Shown here: positions 39,980 to 53,199 of the stretch, piece after piece | How the letters are laid out: each line of letters starts with the position of its first letter | How positions within the stretch are numbered: the stretch's first letter is position 1 | Origin: Monilinia fructicola | Lineage: Eukaryota; Ascomycota; Leotiomycetes; Helotiales; Sclerotiniaceae | Length of the DNA stretch: 64,000 nt | Reading direction: 5' to 3' | NCBI GenBank assembly: GCA_008692225.1 | Contig: VICG01000010.1 | Coordinates: forward strand, 1,984,001-2,048,000 | Made by a program: the position numbers and the translations under genes | The notes under the pieces: model-generated | What the model saw: the letters and a program-made list of their open reading frames with translations, nothing else | Told to the model about the DNA's origin: nothing | The model's database searches: none

Positions 39980-42900
39980 CATTCACTCATTCAACTTCTG
40001 ATGAGTTGAGAGATCCGTGGACTTTCCATCCAGTCGATCATTCCAGGGCTCCAAGGCCAAGGTCATTCCAGATTCCTCGCTTGTTTCCTTTTCGGCATCA
40101 ATTCCGCCCTCTGCGTTTGTACAGTAACCTTAATAATAACCTTGAAGTATCTTTTGATTCTTATCTCATCCTTTCGTCCATGCCAGACAATAATAATCCC
40201 TAGGTGATCAATCATACTAGGTAGGTACCTACAGAGTACTGTCAATCATACCCGTGGACCTACTATGTCAATACCCATCTCAGGTTACCTACTGCACCTA
40301 CAAAATCTCTTCCAATCAACTTGTATCATGTCTATTCCACGCAACGTAATTCATAAACTCTTTCAGCTTCCAATTACCTATCCAGTACAATACTTTCCTA
40401 CTTGCCTCACCGAATACTTGAATATACCTAGTTGTCTCTTCAAGCGTTACCTTCAAAAGGTTGTCTCGATACAACATGGCATCAGCCAAGCAAAAGTACA
40501 ACAGTTGACCGTACAACAGATAGGTATTAGGAATTAAGAGTACATGTCGTTTTCGAGGTTCATTGTACAAAATACCTTTACAATTCGCTGGACGTTGAGT
40601 TGTTGAATCGCCAAGATAGTATAGATCTCACATCTGCGTCTCAATATGAAAGCCAAGAGAAAAGTAACCATCGGTATTGCATTCTACGGGAAGGACAGCG
40701 GATTGAAGGGCGCCTTGTATACCTTTGCCAAGCTTGGATGGTCATCAAACCGGACATCAAAGACGGAGCCGACGATATCATCACGAAAAGGCCTCTCTCT
40801 ATCTGCGGATGAAATCATCAAGTGACTATAATACCATCTTATCTGAACTTCATCAAAACGTTCAGTCCACCTTCCTGGCAAGTGGTTTTCAGTGTTACTT
40901 CTTCAACGGTACCGAACAAATCTAGAACTTCGGACCTAAATGATGGAACCATACGGAGGAATTCTCTACATTAGATATCATGCCGAGAAGATCGTGTGCG
41001 TGTGAGGTGGAAGATGGAACAAGGAACGCTAGAAAAGTTGGGGGTCACCCAAATGTAGGTTGCATTGTCAAGGAGGACAAGGGACCTTTCATGCATGATA
41101 TGCATACAATCAAATTCTAGCCTTTGACCTCCGTTCATGTTCATTGTCCGAAAATCCTTCTAATTCCGGGTCACCCGAAGAAGAGAACATACTGATCATT
41201 TTCATCTCTTGGTTTTGGAAGGAGTCACGGGTTGCTTCACAATGTCGTGAAATCACAATGAGTTACTACCGAGCTTACTTGTCAGAGTCTTGTGCTCTAG
41301 GAGAAAAGATGAAGAAGTTGTGGCCCGGTGAACATGGAACAATTCTGTATCCGTTGAACAACCTTTCATAGGGCAGACAGGCTGATAGGGCAGAAGTTAT
41401 TCAGCGGACGATATGGGATGTTGATCATTTACATGGCTCGGCATCCTTTTATCAATATATTCTGTGGGCAGCTTACCTTTCAGATATCTCAACCAGTCGC
41501 TATTATTCAACTTGAATCAACTCAGATTCGGCCAAGAGACCCTGCGCATGAGGCGCCTATTTCATAAAGCCATTGTGATACGAAAGTCACGCCCCTCTGA
41601 AACTTTCTTAGTCCTCTTATTCTATCCATACAGAAGCAAACGGGTACAACTTGTGCACAGCATTAGTGAGTTTTCTCGAAAAATCGCTCAAATGTAAGGT
41701 TCATCTGCTGTCACAACACGGGATCACCAAGATCGAAATTTAACAAACTCGGTCCTTTGTATCTATAGTAAAATCCAGTGCTTCTACGGAAAGCAACATC
41801 AATCAAGTACCTAGGTACTTACAATCTCATGTACCTACATGACTTGAGGTAGCATTCTTTTGGGCGATGACGGCATAATCCCAAGAACTGCAGTCTGCAA
41901 GTAGGTCAAGTGAGGTATCACAAATGCTCTTCTCAGCCAAGTGATCATGAACATTCTTCATCATGCTTCATGCTTCATTCTTCAATCTTCATTCTTCCTC
42001 TTGTCCTTACTCCCCTTGCGCCTCTCCTTCACCGAACATATACCTATGCGCTTAACACATATCTCGTTGACCTAATGGAACGTGAAAGTAAAATATGAAG
42101 TTTTATATTTGCATCATATGTTCGTCCTTCAGCCCAAAAGTCTCTCCCCGCATTATAATGGGACGACGGGTTAAAACATACCTAGGTAGATAGACCTTAA
42201 TTGAGTTTAGTCTACTGGGTCAAATATCCTTGAATACTGCCGATCGCGCACTTCGATATATACAGTATGCACGTACCATGGCGGGGTTCATTTCTCCCAA
42301 CTACACAACCACATAACCCCACTACCTACCTGCCTGTGTGGAAGGGAAACATGAAGATGTGAACTTTTTTCAAGACCTTTTGGGGTGCACACATAATAGC
42401 CATTCATGAGATGAATTGAATCTTAGAAAGAGGATCGCCTTCAATCACTTCACCATTGTTCATCCAACAGATTTGTTGCCTCATAACGTAAACACCACGC
42501 GCCTCTTCTTATGACTTGTCAGCTTTCGTTCCGGATCAATCATTGAAGCCCGTGGGAAACTTCTCTACCTACAGAGCACAACCTTTGTCATTCACAGAAA
42601 GTCTTCATTTCATTGCAATCTCAATATGTGATCATTTGTGATCTATAAACCTCAATGCCCAGACTTAGCATCAAGGTCAAGTTTTGACAACAATGGCTTA
42701 TCATGTGCAACCATACTTTGGCGTTTTCTATTGCTATTTAACCGATTTCTTCTTCGACTGAATCTTGGGGAAACTCTTCCAACTTTTGAGCAATGACGAC
42801 ACATTCATCATATAGATTCAAATTATCCATTCGATGCTGATCCATTGAACCACCTTACTCATCGAATCACTTTGTCATATATCATTACTTCTTGGCTTTC

Positions 42901-45318
42901 CTATCAATTTTTGAATTCTTCAAACAAGCTTTCTTACCTGGGAGAATCTAGACCGTACCTGCACGATTCTGCATGAATTCAAATGCAGACAAATCGTGCA
43001 TGCGGAGTCAAACGGGAAGTAATAATGGGACCTTTTCTGCTGAATGCACAATTCTCGACCGACCTAAGACTAGTCAGAATACGAGTTTCGAATACTACCG
43101 TACTTATATTTATACTATCTTGGTCTTCACTAACCAACGTCTCAGCTCGACAGCCTACAGTAGCTCTTACACTATCCAATCTTCGTACAACCCTTCATTC
43201 ATACTCGGCTTGAAACTTGAACGAACCTTGAGGATCTCAAGAAGCGGTCAACCGAAGTAACCTGGCCCGGAAATATCAATCTGCGCCGCAAAATGTCGCA
43301 AGCAAAACTTTTTACATCCAATAAAAAGTAAACGGATCACGCGTGCCCAGGTTTCGCAATGAGGCATTTACGCCGACCGCATTTCCAGAATGGTTAATGC
43401 TGCCCGCGATACCTTCCCGTATTAACTAATACATCTCTCTCTATCCTCGCCAATAATCATCCCTTTGGCTAACGGCAAATATCCAGAAACCCATCCGGAA
43501 TACGTCTGCAAGATATGTGTGCATAGACTTTATGCACACTTATGCACACCAGTCGCGTTGTGACAATAACATTTTTGGTGGTTGGTTGATTGATAAATTG
43601 GTTTAGTGGTATGGCGAATTCTGATAATTCTCTTTTCTTGCAGTCAAAAAATTGATGTAGGGTGAAAATTTTTGAAAAGGGGCTTTTCATGTGGTGAAAA
43701 GTTTTCACAAAATTTCTTGAGCTAGAAAGGCTCTTTTGATGCCTCTTACGTATACGCGGCCGTGTCATATCTACCACAACCTTGGAAGCGATTCATCGGC
43801 GTGGAAAGTTCCTTTCTGTCAAATTATCCGCAATCGGTTGAGACCGGCTCGGTGCAGGATACTCGTGCGGATTATTGATTGAATTCGGGCCATTGCATCT
43901 ATACCTCCCGTTTCATATTTCATTGCTTGATGTATATGCACCTTCTTTTGTCATTGATAATGTATGTTTTGTTCTGCAGGCTGTAGAGGCTTGCCGAACA
44001 AGGATATGGCTAGGCTTGAATTGAGAAGTTCATGGTTGCTTGGATCGTTGAGCTGTTCTTAGGAGGGATCCGACGGGCAGGGTCTGTATATGCGTCTTTC
44101 TATGTTTATCAAGCCATTATTCTCTACTTTCAATACTTATGTGCATAGGAACCCCATCTATTCCTATTATATCCTCCCCAGTCCGATTCTACATGCCAAG
44201 ATCCAACAACTGCTCACCTGATTGCAGAAGTCGATCATTCTTCTTCTCCTTCCAATTAGTATTGAAATTGAAGTTGATTTCCCCAAGCTTCTCCCATACA
44301 CGCACCAAGACTAATACTTAACATGTCCAACGAAACGGGTTATCATCTCTCACAGCACATCATTGGTTGTTTGGCTCATCTGATGTTTATTCTTAAACCC
44401 TCGCCATCTTCGCTAGCCATAAAGTTGACCTTGTCTTCGAAAGTATGCCGAAGATTTGTATGTCGAAGATCTGTTACTAGCGCTTCTCAACATTACAAGA
44501 TGTTGTCAGTTATTTATTCGGTCTATCTTTCGTATCTACAACAGTGAAAGTGATAAGGGCGAATGATGAGTGTACATGGCAGGGTTCACGTAACTATCCC
44601 ATATCCATCGAATCTTCGCTGTTAGCACTCATCGTTCTCAAAGAAGCCATCAATGATCTATGCTCTTCTTCAATCAATGATTCATTGAATGATCCAGGAC
44701 AACATGAGTTTATAGACCTGCTACAACTTATGATATCTCCTGAAGCACAGTAGTAGCGCTCCATCAAAGTTATAGTAACTTTCCTCGTCCCAATAATTAA
44801 CAAGATTCTCATGGGGGGTGGGGATCCCCCCATAAAAGAAGCTCCACCATCCGCCATTTAGAACTAATCTCATTAATCCGCCAACCTTACCGTAATTAGG
44901 GGATAAACCCATCATACTCGTTTAGCGTCGTCTAACCATCTACTGTCCTGTACAGAGCACAGAGCACAGTACAGTCCCCCTTCAACAAAGGCTAATCGAT
45001 GGATCTTCCTCCCTACAGTAACAAGTACGCTTCACCTAATCTAATAATCGAAAGGTCGTCCGCAGGCAAGCCAAATTCTGATCTTCTACTTGGCTGATCC
45101 AGAATGCAGTACATACTGCACAGTCAGTGTATTTGGCAACTTTTCATTCTTGCCTGGTGGCAAAATCAATGCGGATTGAAAAGTTCCACCACTTGCTAGA
45201 TTTATACTCAGTGCAGTACAGTACAGTACAGCAAGGTTCCCCACCCGCCACCACACACCTCCCCACCCAGCAAACGCAACCTCAAACAAGCGAACCCCAC
45301 ACCTCAACGCCAGGGGAA

Positions 45319-45350
<32 letters not shown>

Positions 45351-45435
45351 AGATTTTCCTCCTCTCTCTGCTCATCTGTCTTATCGTCAGATACGCACGC
45401 GAACCCCCAACAATCATGCATTCGTTCACTCGTCG
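39980..45435. other. Long region without a supported protein gene
   Basis: Ordinary base composition, but the small ORFs on both strands (e.g. around 40.3-41.7 kb and 43.0-43.3 kb) show no family motif and do not join into a plausible gene. Dispersed CTAGGTAGGTACCT-type and AGTACTGTA-type words recur (39737, 40216, 41808, 42179, 44950). Could contain a decayed gene, lineage-specific small genes or non-coding RNA that cannot be told from sequence alone. Confidence 0.5.
45319..45347. repeat. Poly(T) tract, 29 T
   Basis: Uninterrupted T run 89 bp upstream of the tRNA gene. On the other strand it is a poly(A). Confidence 0.95.
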
Positions 45436-45557
45436 GTCTTCGTGGCTCAGTTGGTTAGAGCGTTGGTCTCATATCTTGATGTGAAGTAGTTGTTGACAAT
45501 TACTAGTGTTTGGTGATGGCCATCCAAAGGTCGTGAGTTCGAGTCTCACCGAGGACA
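45436..45557 (+). tRNA. tRNA-Met(CAT), elongator type, with a 48-nt intron
   Basis: The acceptor stem GTCTTCG pairs with CGAGGAC plus discriminator A. D arm GCTCAGTTGGTTAGAGC, anticodon loop CT-CAT-A (anticodon 45470-45472), T arm GTGAG-TTCGAGT-CTCAC. The intron lies at the canonical position one base 3' of the anticodon (45474-45521). The anticodon stem has four pairs plus a U-U, as I recall for other fungal elongator Met tRNAs. CCA is not encoded. The gene stands about 190 bp before the A+T-rich block. Confidence 0.9.
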
Positions 45558-45565
45558 GGGTGATA

Positions 45566-45571
45566 TTTTTT
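45566..45571 (+). terminator. RNA polymerase III T-run terminator
   Basis: Six T residues start nine bases after the tRNA 3' end, the standard Pol III stop. Confidence 0.8.
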
Positions 45572-45680
45572 GGGGGGAGGGGGGGGGGGAAGGGAAGAGG
45601 AGAAAGAAAGGTTGCTGCGTTTTTGTTTGGGGGTGGGAGGGGTGGAAGTTTGGGATGGGGGTGAGGTGGGGGGGGGGATT
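45572..45680. other. G-rich stretch downstream of tRNA
   Basis: Several runs of five to ten G (45572-45592 and 45631-45680) that could fold as G-quadruplex or simply reflect low complexity. Confidence 0.6.
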
Positions 45681-46029
45681 GGTTAAGGGTTGTGGATGAT
45701 GAATCTTCTTCCTCTCCTTTAGTTTTTATCGAGAAATAGATCATATGATATTAAGTTACTATACGAATAATACGTCTAACCGTATTAGGCGTACTAGCAC
45801 CTCGAAGACGTCTATAAAATCGTCCTCCATTCCATAGATTACACAAAGAATGATAACGATGATATACTAACAAAAGGATTAAGTACTTATACTTTAACTT
45901 ACTAAGTTTATACTAATAAGTTTTAGTAAAGCTTTTCTTATCTTTTATATTATATATTAATTATTTTATATATTATTTATTATATAATAGGTTATACTCG
46001 AGTATATTATAGTATATTATAGTATATTA

Positions 46030-46086
46030 TAGTATATATTATATTATATTATATTATATTATATTATATTATATTATATTATATTA
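46030..46086. repeat. (ATATT)n microsatellite
   Basis: About eleven pentanucleotide units directly visible, after three AGTATATTAT units. Confidence 0.9.
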
Positions 46087-46467
46087 TATAAACTTATTTA
46101 TTAACTAATTAATCTCGAATCCTTCTTTTATTCCTTTTATCTTTTCTATCTACTTAAATAGTATCTAATATTCTTTATATATATATATATATACACTTAA
46201 TACTATATCAAATCTATACCGGTATATAAATCCACAAAACAATATTTATATCTTTCAAAATATTTTTTACATATTATCTAACTTCTATTTTTAAGAATTC
46301 CAATATCCTCGACGTTTCTTTTCCCACGTAATAATCTTTAAAGTATAATTGATAATTTTTTCTAGATTCGTTGGTTTGTTATAATTGTTTAGAGTAAATT
46401 CCGTTTGTAGTTGTTTTTTATATCGGTATAGATGGATAATTATATATGTATTATTTTAGATAAGTAT

Positions 46468-46566
46468 AGTATAAGTATAAGTATAAGTATAAGTATAAGT
46501 ATAAGTATAATAAAGTATAAGTATAAGTATAAGTATAAGTATAAGTATAAGTATAAGTATAAGTAT
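46468..46566. repeat. (AAGTAT)n microsatellite
   Basis: About fifteen hexanucleotide units interrupted once by AATAAAGTAT. Confidence 0.92.
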
Positions 46567-46642
46567 ATAAATATATAAATATAAGTATAAATATAAATAT
46601 ATCTATAACTTTAAAAGTATAAATATATATAAGTATAACGTT

Positions 46643-46795
46643 TCTTATTACGCTACGATGGTCATACTATGGATATACGGCGTAATCATCAATCACGCAA
46701 TACAACTAGTGTATAATTAATCAGCAATTAGTATATAATCTTAACTTATAGTATAATAATAACATTATCTTCTTTTCTCACATTAAATTGTACCA
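46643..46795 (+). repeat. Gypsy 5' LTR
   Basis: Shares CGCTACGATGGTCATACTAT / GGATATACGGCGTAA with the 3' LTR and ends ATTAAATTGTACCA (3' LTR: ATTAAATCGTACCA). The left edge is approximate by a few bases. Confidence 0.85.
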
Positions 46796-49700
46796 ATTAA
46801 TAATAAATTATTAGGATTTTTAGTTTTTTAGATATATATAAATACTTAAGAAATAAACTATAATCTCCGGTATTAAGCTTTTTATTATTTATAAACTATA
46901 TATATATTATAAAACCAATATCTATATAAAATACTTATTTTTGTAATCCCATTTTTCTTATATGATTTTACAAATATATCCGATAATATAATTAAAATAG
47001 CCTATTAATTGTACAAAGTTTACAAGACTAAGTACAAGTTCGTTAAAGAAATCATTGTAAAGATCCAAGCAATTATACAAATAATCTTAAAATTCTATTT
47101 TATTCTATTTTTAATCTTTATATTAGGCTTAGGGGTATACCCCTGCACCTATTTTACCTTTAAATTCATCTTCAAAGATAAATTTTCAATTTCATTCAAA
47201 TGGAATATATTAAAAGTTTCTTTTTTAACAATTATTTAGCGATTTAATATTATTACTATAGAATTAACAAATCCTATACTATTTAACAAACAAATAAGTT
47301 CTATTAGCTTTATCCCAACCTTAAAATCTTATTAAAACCAAAGGAGCATTTCTTTAACAAATATAATAATCGAATTACTATTTTATAACTTAAATCCTTA
47401 TTTAATTTATTTAATTAGAATAATAGATGGTTAAAAATTCGATAATAACAACTTTGGGGTAAATACCGGTGATAAAATAAATAACATACAAATTTTTAGC
47501 TTAAATATATATAATATTTAACGAAATGTTTAACATTTATTTAAACAATATTAATAGACCTAAAAACCTTAATAATAGGTTCAATATAGAAAACCCTAAA
47601 ATCCTAGATAACAAATAACACTTTCAAAATATAGAATATTTTAACCCTAAGCTTTCCACTAAATATAGTAAAGGAAATTATATTATAATTGGTAAAGATA
47701 TATGCTGATGTAATATTTACTTATTTACTAAGCAAATAAAGAAACATATAATAAGAAATTAAGCGTTTTTTAATTTATATTAATCTTTATATATATTTTT
47801 ATAAAAAAGCTTTTTTATAGTATATAAAAAAGCTTAATTTGCTTATTAAATATAACTTTATATATATACTTTAAATAAAATAAAGCAAATAGTACAAACT
47901 TTTATTATATACTTTAAAAACTTAATTTTAAAAGCTTTTAAAAAACTTTAATATAAAAAATATTATTAAATAATATTTAAAAATAATAAAAGTATTAAAT
48001 TTTTTATTGTAATAATTGTATACTATACAAAAGCTATAAAAATGAATAAAAACGTTTAATATAATAATAATATTTATAACAATTTTAATTTATATCTATA
48101 ATTATATATAAATCGCCTAAATAATAATTAAACTGTAATACAATTTATAGAAATATTAATAATAAAGCAAAAGGTTTTCCGAGATATATTACACTTCCAA
48201 CCCTAAACCAATAATTATAGAGAACGTAATAATAATCGTTACTAAAGTAATTTTTATAAAAAATATTAAAAGAATAACTATTCCTTATTTCGTTTTTTTA
48301 CCTCTTTCGCCCTTTTTATTCTTTTAAGAACTTTTAATTAATATATCCTTAAAATTGTACTAATAATGGAAAGTTGATGGATACTAAAGCAATATTTTTT
48401 GTATCAAAACTAAGATTAATTATTACTGTAGAATCTCAAGTTTTAAAAGATTTTATTATAGATGAAAAAAGCAAATTTTATTATAAAAGAAATTTATATA
48501 CAAATAATAGGTTTATATATAAATATTATTGTAAGTACAATAAAGTAAATTTTTTTAACAATAATTTTTTAAATGTATTAAAAGAATATAGATTAATATA
48601 TAATATAAAATTACAAAAATGAGGATATATAGTTATTAAAAAGATAATCTTTAAAGGAAAATACTTTTAAAGAAATAAAACAAATAATGCTTTAAAATTA
48701 AAATTAAATGGAAAAATATTTTTTTTTTAGAAAATTTCGTTAATAATAAAAAATATAAGAAATATTTAGTAATATTTTTTTATTTAAAACTATTTTTTTA
48801 AATATATCTATTTTAACTTATATATAAAACTTAATTCTGCTTTATTAATTATTATTAATTATTAAGGGATAATTGCTATTTAGTATTATTAATAAAATAT
48901 TTTATTATACTTATTATACTAATAATAGTAATAATATAAATCAAACCCTACTTTATTATAACTATTATAATAAAGTATTAGTAAAACCTAATTTTACTAG
49001 GGCAAGCCTAAAATTATAGATACAATTGCTTTAATAAAGCTAAAAAGTTCAGTTTAAAACATTGTTTATATTTATATTATTATTTTGTATAAATTAAAAT
49101 TAATGTTTATAATATTAGAATATATATAAATAATAATTGCTTTTACTCACTAGTAGATAAAAAATAAATATTTAGTATTTTTGATATATATATTGAAAAA
49201 GGTATATATATAAACGTTAAGGATATTAGAAGTAAATTTCGTTTAAACCAACTAGCAAAATTTAATATATTCCTGATAGGAACCTTAAATAATAAATAAG
49301 TATTTAATAAATTCAATATTGAAGTTTAGGTAAAAAAAGGATTAACTAATTTGAACAGTCTAAAAGTTTTGTTGAATAATAAATTTCTAATATTACATAA
49401 AGTATATATAAATATAAAATAAAGAATGTTAATGTTACAATCTTATAGAAATCTTATTGTACCCCTAAAAGTTTATACAAAAAAGGGATTAATAATATAA
49501 AAAATTGTTTTTACAAGTATAATAGTAATTTTGTTAAAAACTATAGTTGCAATCCTAATAAAGTATTATTTATTCCCTAAAAATAAAGATTATCTTTTTA
49601 AAGCTTTTATTCCTAAGGAAAAAAACGTTATTATAGATTATAGTAATTTTGTAATATTCATTAATAACTTGGATATACTAGTAGTAATCTAGGTGAAGAT

Positions 49701-50329
49701 CTATATAAACATAATTAAAGATTATAAAAAAAGATGAAGACTTTATAGTTAAAAATGATATACAAAATATCGGCTTTAGCAACTTAGGATTTGTATTTAT
49801 AAGTTTATAACGCAAAGCTTTGGATTATTGTATTAAAACAATTTAACAATATTGGATTAATATTAAAAAGGTATACAAAAACCAATAAAGCAAAGCCTTT
49901 ATTGTAGGATACAGAAACATCGCCTTTATCTCTAAAAGCAGAGATATTACCGTTATAAATCAACAGAATATAAAAGTTAGCATTTATAAGTATTATTAAG
50001 CTTATAAATATTGCAAAATTTATTATACAAAACAAATTTATATCTATAATAAAGATATAATATTAATTAAGTAAATTAATTATTTATAGTAGACTTTAAG
50101 GATATATAAATTAATAGTGGATTTATAGATCTTTTATATAAAAAAAAATATTTATTAATTTAGTTAAAGATTAACAAATATAAAGCTAATAATGTTAATT
50201 TATTTAATTAATAAAAAAAAATTAAAATTTTATTAATACAATGTTTAATAAACTATATAAAACAAATTGTATAAAATGGATTACTAAACCTATACTATTC
50301 GGCTATATAATATTCGTAGTATAGTACAT

Positions 50330-50960
50330 AATGAAAAAAAAAAACGTAAAGAATGCATTATTATTAATTTTTAGTTTATTAAATAAAATATTAATTACCG
50401 ATATATATTTAATACTATTATAATCTAACATTATTAAGGGTTTTAAAAATGCTTAATTTATTATTGTAATTAATATATCAACCTTTTTTATTAGTTTATA
50501 ATTTAATAAAATTATAGAAAAAAGTTCATTATTATTAATTATTATAGTTAAAAAAGATCTAAAATAACATTAATGGATTTTAAAAACTTATTGATTTATA
50601 TTCAAAAATTTTGAATAAAAAGCTTTTTCTATATAAAAAATATATCTAAATTTTTATTGATAATATAATGATTTTTTTTAAAATGGTAGAAAAATATTTG
50701 TAATACCTTTATAATATTTTCACATTATTCCGCATTATAAATCTTACCTTAACCCCAAACAAATTATTTTTTAGCATATTTATTAATAATTCTTTTAGGA
50801 TATAAAATAAATAATCTCGGTTTATTCATTATATTAGAAAAAATAGTAATAATTAAAAACTTATTATTTCCAATAAATTTATATAATTTAAAATCCTTTT
50901 TAAGAATAATAGATTATTTTAAATAATTTGTCCTATATTATACCAAGATAATAAAACTAT
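50330..50960 (+). pseudogene. Gypsy reverse transcriptase relic
   Basis: Readable segments: DIYLILL-like 'ITD.YP.LLQSDII' box near 50400-50435; INISTFFYQF at ~50470-50500 (family V.D..SFFYQ); TLMDFKNL..YIQK at ~50570-50610 (family MGFKNS.A.VQ); IFIDNIMIFFKMVEKYL at 50650-50700 where the family has YIDDI.IFS; LTLTPNKLFF at 50740-50770; and NLYNLKSFLRIIDYFK at ~50880-50925 (family L..FLG...YYR.F). The second catalytic Asp is Asn (GAT/GAC to AAT). Confidence 0.82.
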
Positions 50961-51244
50961 TATAAATATAAAAAACAAAGTTATTAGTTTAAGATTATAA
51001 ATAAGGTATTATAGGCAAAAAGCGTAAAGGCTTTTATAATTGTATATTTTAAGAATTAATTCTTATAGAGTTTAAAGTATTTTATATAATAAAAAGTTAT
51101 TTATCTGCAAAAAGATTTTTGATATATATAGATTTAAATTAATAATTTTTTGTTAAAATTAATGAATTTTTTAAATAAGAATACAAAATTATAGTATTTT
51201 ATTTAAAAAGAGATTACAAGATACCAAAGGATTTTTCAAAAATT

Positions 51245-51478
51245 GTGTTTATAGCAGTTCAATCTATCCTGTTTTTAAGTAAGTTGTTAAAAATAATTAA
51301 AAAACGTTATTACTTTATAAAATTGAAAATGATATATTTAATATACGTATACAAACGATTTAAATTAATATTCCAGTTATCAAACTTATTAATAATTATC
51401 CTTACAAATTATATTACGATACACAAAATTTATAAGAACAACTTTTTTAAAACTTTAAATATTATTAAAGTAAACTAA
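51245..51478 (+). pseudogene. Gypsy RNase H relic
   Basis: Reads VQSILFLSKLL, KKRYYFIKLKMIYLIYVYKRF and LIIILTNYITIHKIYK. These match the family's PI.F.SR.L..AEKRYW.TELE.AGLVW...K.R and the .IYTDH.A segment, with Trp, Glu and Asp lost by G-to-A and C-to-T changes. This stretch stays open for 77 codons. Confidence 0.75.
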
Positions 51479-51899
51479 CGCCTTATTATAGCGTTATAAT
51501 ATTTATCTTAATACAAATTTAAGATTTATTACATCCTTGATAAGATTAATATTGTTTTAAATGTCTTATCCATCTACCCACGTAATAATATAGAAAATAT
51601 TATAGAAAACAACAAATTAAATAATATCTAATTAACAATCAAAGCATTTATAATAAAAGAGATAAAAGCGAAATTTATCAAAAAATATTGTAAAAATATT
51701 TATTTCCGGTATACTCTAAGGTTGCTTAATATTATACCTAATAATTCAATCCTAAATAATTTAATAAAAACAAGATTTTATTTATTTTCAATAAAAGCCT
51801 ATTATAACATTATCTAATCGAAAAAATAGAATGTTTAATAATACCAAATAATATAATAAAAAAGATCTTTAAAGAAGTTTACAATAAAAATTATTATAT

Positions 51900-53180
51900 A
51901 AATTTAAAAAGAACCAAATATAAATTACAGGAATTTTGTATTTTCTGGTTAATTAAATGTTTAATTAAGTACATTAAATATTATCCGAACTACAAGGTTA
52001 ACTCCATTTTGTAATAGAAATTTAACAGGCAACTATAACTAATTCGGATTTTACTTAAACTATATTATATACAATCGCTATAAACTTTATAATAAAATTG
52101 TTAAAAGTAACAGTAATTTTACTATAGAAATTAAAAGGCTACAAGTTTTTGATTGTTTATTAACAATTATTTATAAGTTTTTAAAAAGAATAATATTAAT
52201 TCTAGAATATATTAAATATATTATAAAAGATTAAGTAATATTTTTATACTGTATACTAATAATTGTTAATTAGGGTATACCACAAAAGTATCATCTTTAA
52301 CAAAAATGTGAAATTTATATCCAAATTTTAACACAAAATATTCTATAAATTATAAACCAAATTGTTAATATTAACAATATAATACTCATAAATTAACAAT
52401 TAATTTAAAATAAAGAATCAATAAATAAAAATTATAATCAAATATTATTATTATTATTACCCAAAGAAAAATTAAATTGTATTTCTTATTTTTTTATAAA
52501 CTACTTTAAATAATATATTTTTAATAATTATTAGGATATTGTTAAATAAATTTATTTTAGGATTTTATTTAAATAATATTATTAATATTTTGTTTGAAAA
52601 AAAAGATAATAAATATTTACCTAAAATTATTTGTGAGTTATATTAAAGAGATATAGAAATCATTATAGATTTTATAATAAATATAGCAAAAGAGAATTAT
52701 AATCGTAAATATTATCCTCTTATTATAATGTAAACAATACTGTTTATTTTAAGATATATAAAAGGCTATTAACTCCCTAAAAAACTAAATCAAAAAATCT
52801 TAAAGTAGTATTTAGGCCTATAGAAGGTATTAAAACGAATTAGTAAGTTAATATACAAAATTGATTTATTATTATATTGGAAAATATATCGGATGATTTT
52901 AATTATTTATCTACATTTAAGATCTATAAATAAAAATTTTTTTTAATAAACCAAAGTTTAATTGTATAAAATCGGTAGAAATTAAGGATAACGATAAGTT
53001 TTGGAAATTATATAAAATCAAAAGATTTACCAATAAACGTATTATCAAATACAACAATAAGGATTTTATTGAATACTTAGTAAAATACAAAAGATAAAGA
53101 AATGTATAAAAATAATAATTTTTAGTTAAATTTCTTGAAAATGCAAAAAAGCTTATTCAAAAATACAAAAAAAAATTAAA
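51900..53180 (+). pseudogene. Gypsy integrase and chromodomain relic
   Basis: Integrase core: TIAINFI near 52070-52090 (family T..LDFI, Asp now Asn) and IIFNKNVKFISKF near 52290-52330 (family ISDRD.KF.S.F). Integrase C-terminus: AKENYNRKYYPL (52690-52725), RYIKGY.LPKKLNQKI, then RISKLIYKIDLLLYWKIYRM (52830-52895), matching 'R.G.LAYELDLP..WKIHPV'. Chromodomain: DKFWKLYKIKRFTNKR..DFIEYLVKYKR at 52990-53095. The chromodomain (family role: targets integration to methylated-histone chromatin) is unusually readable. Confidence 0.82.
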
Positions 53181-53199
53181 AATGGTATTAATTTTTTTT

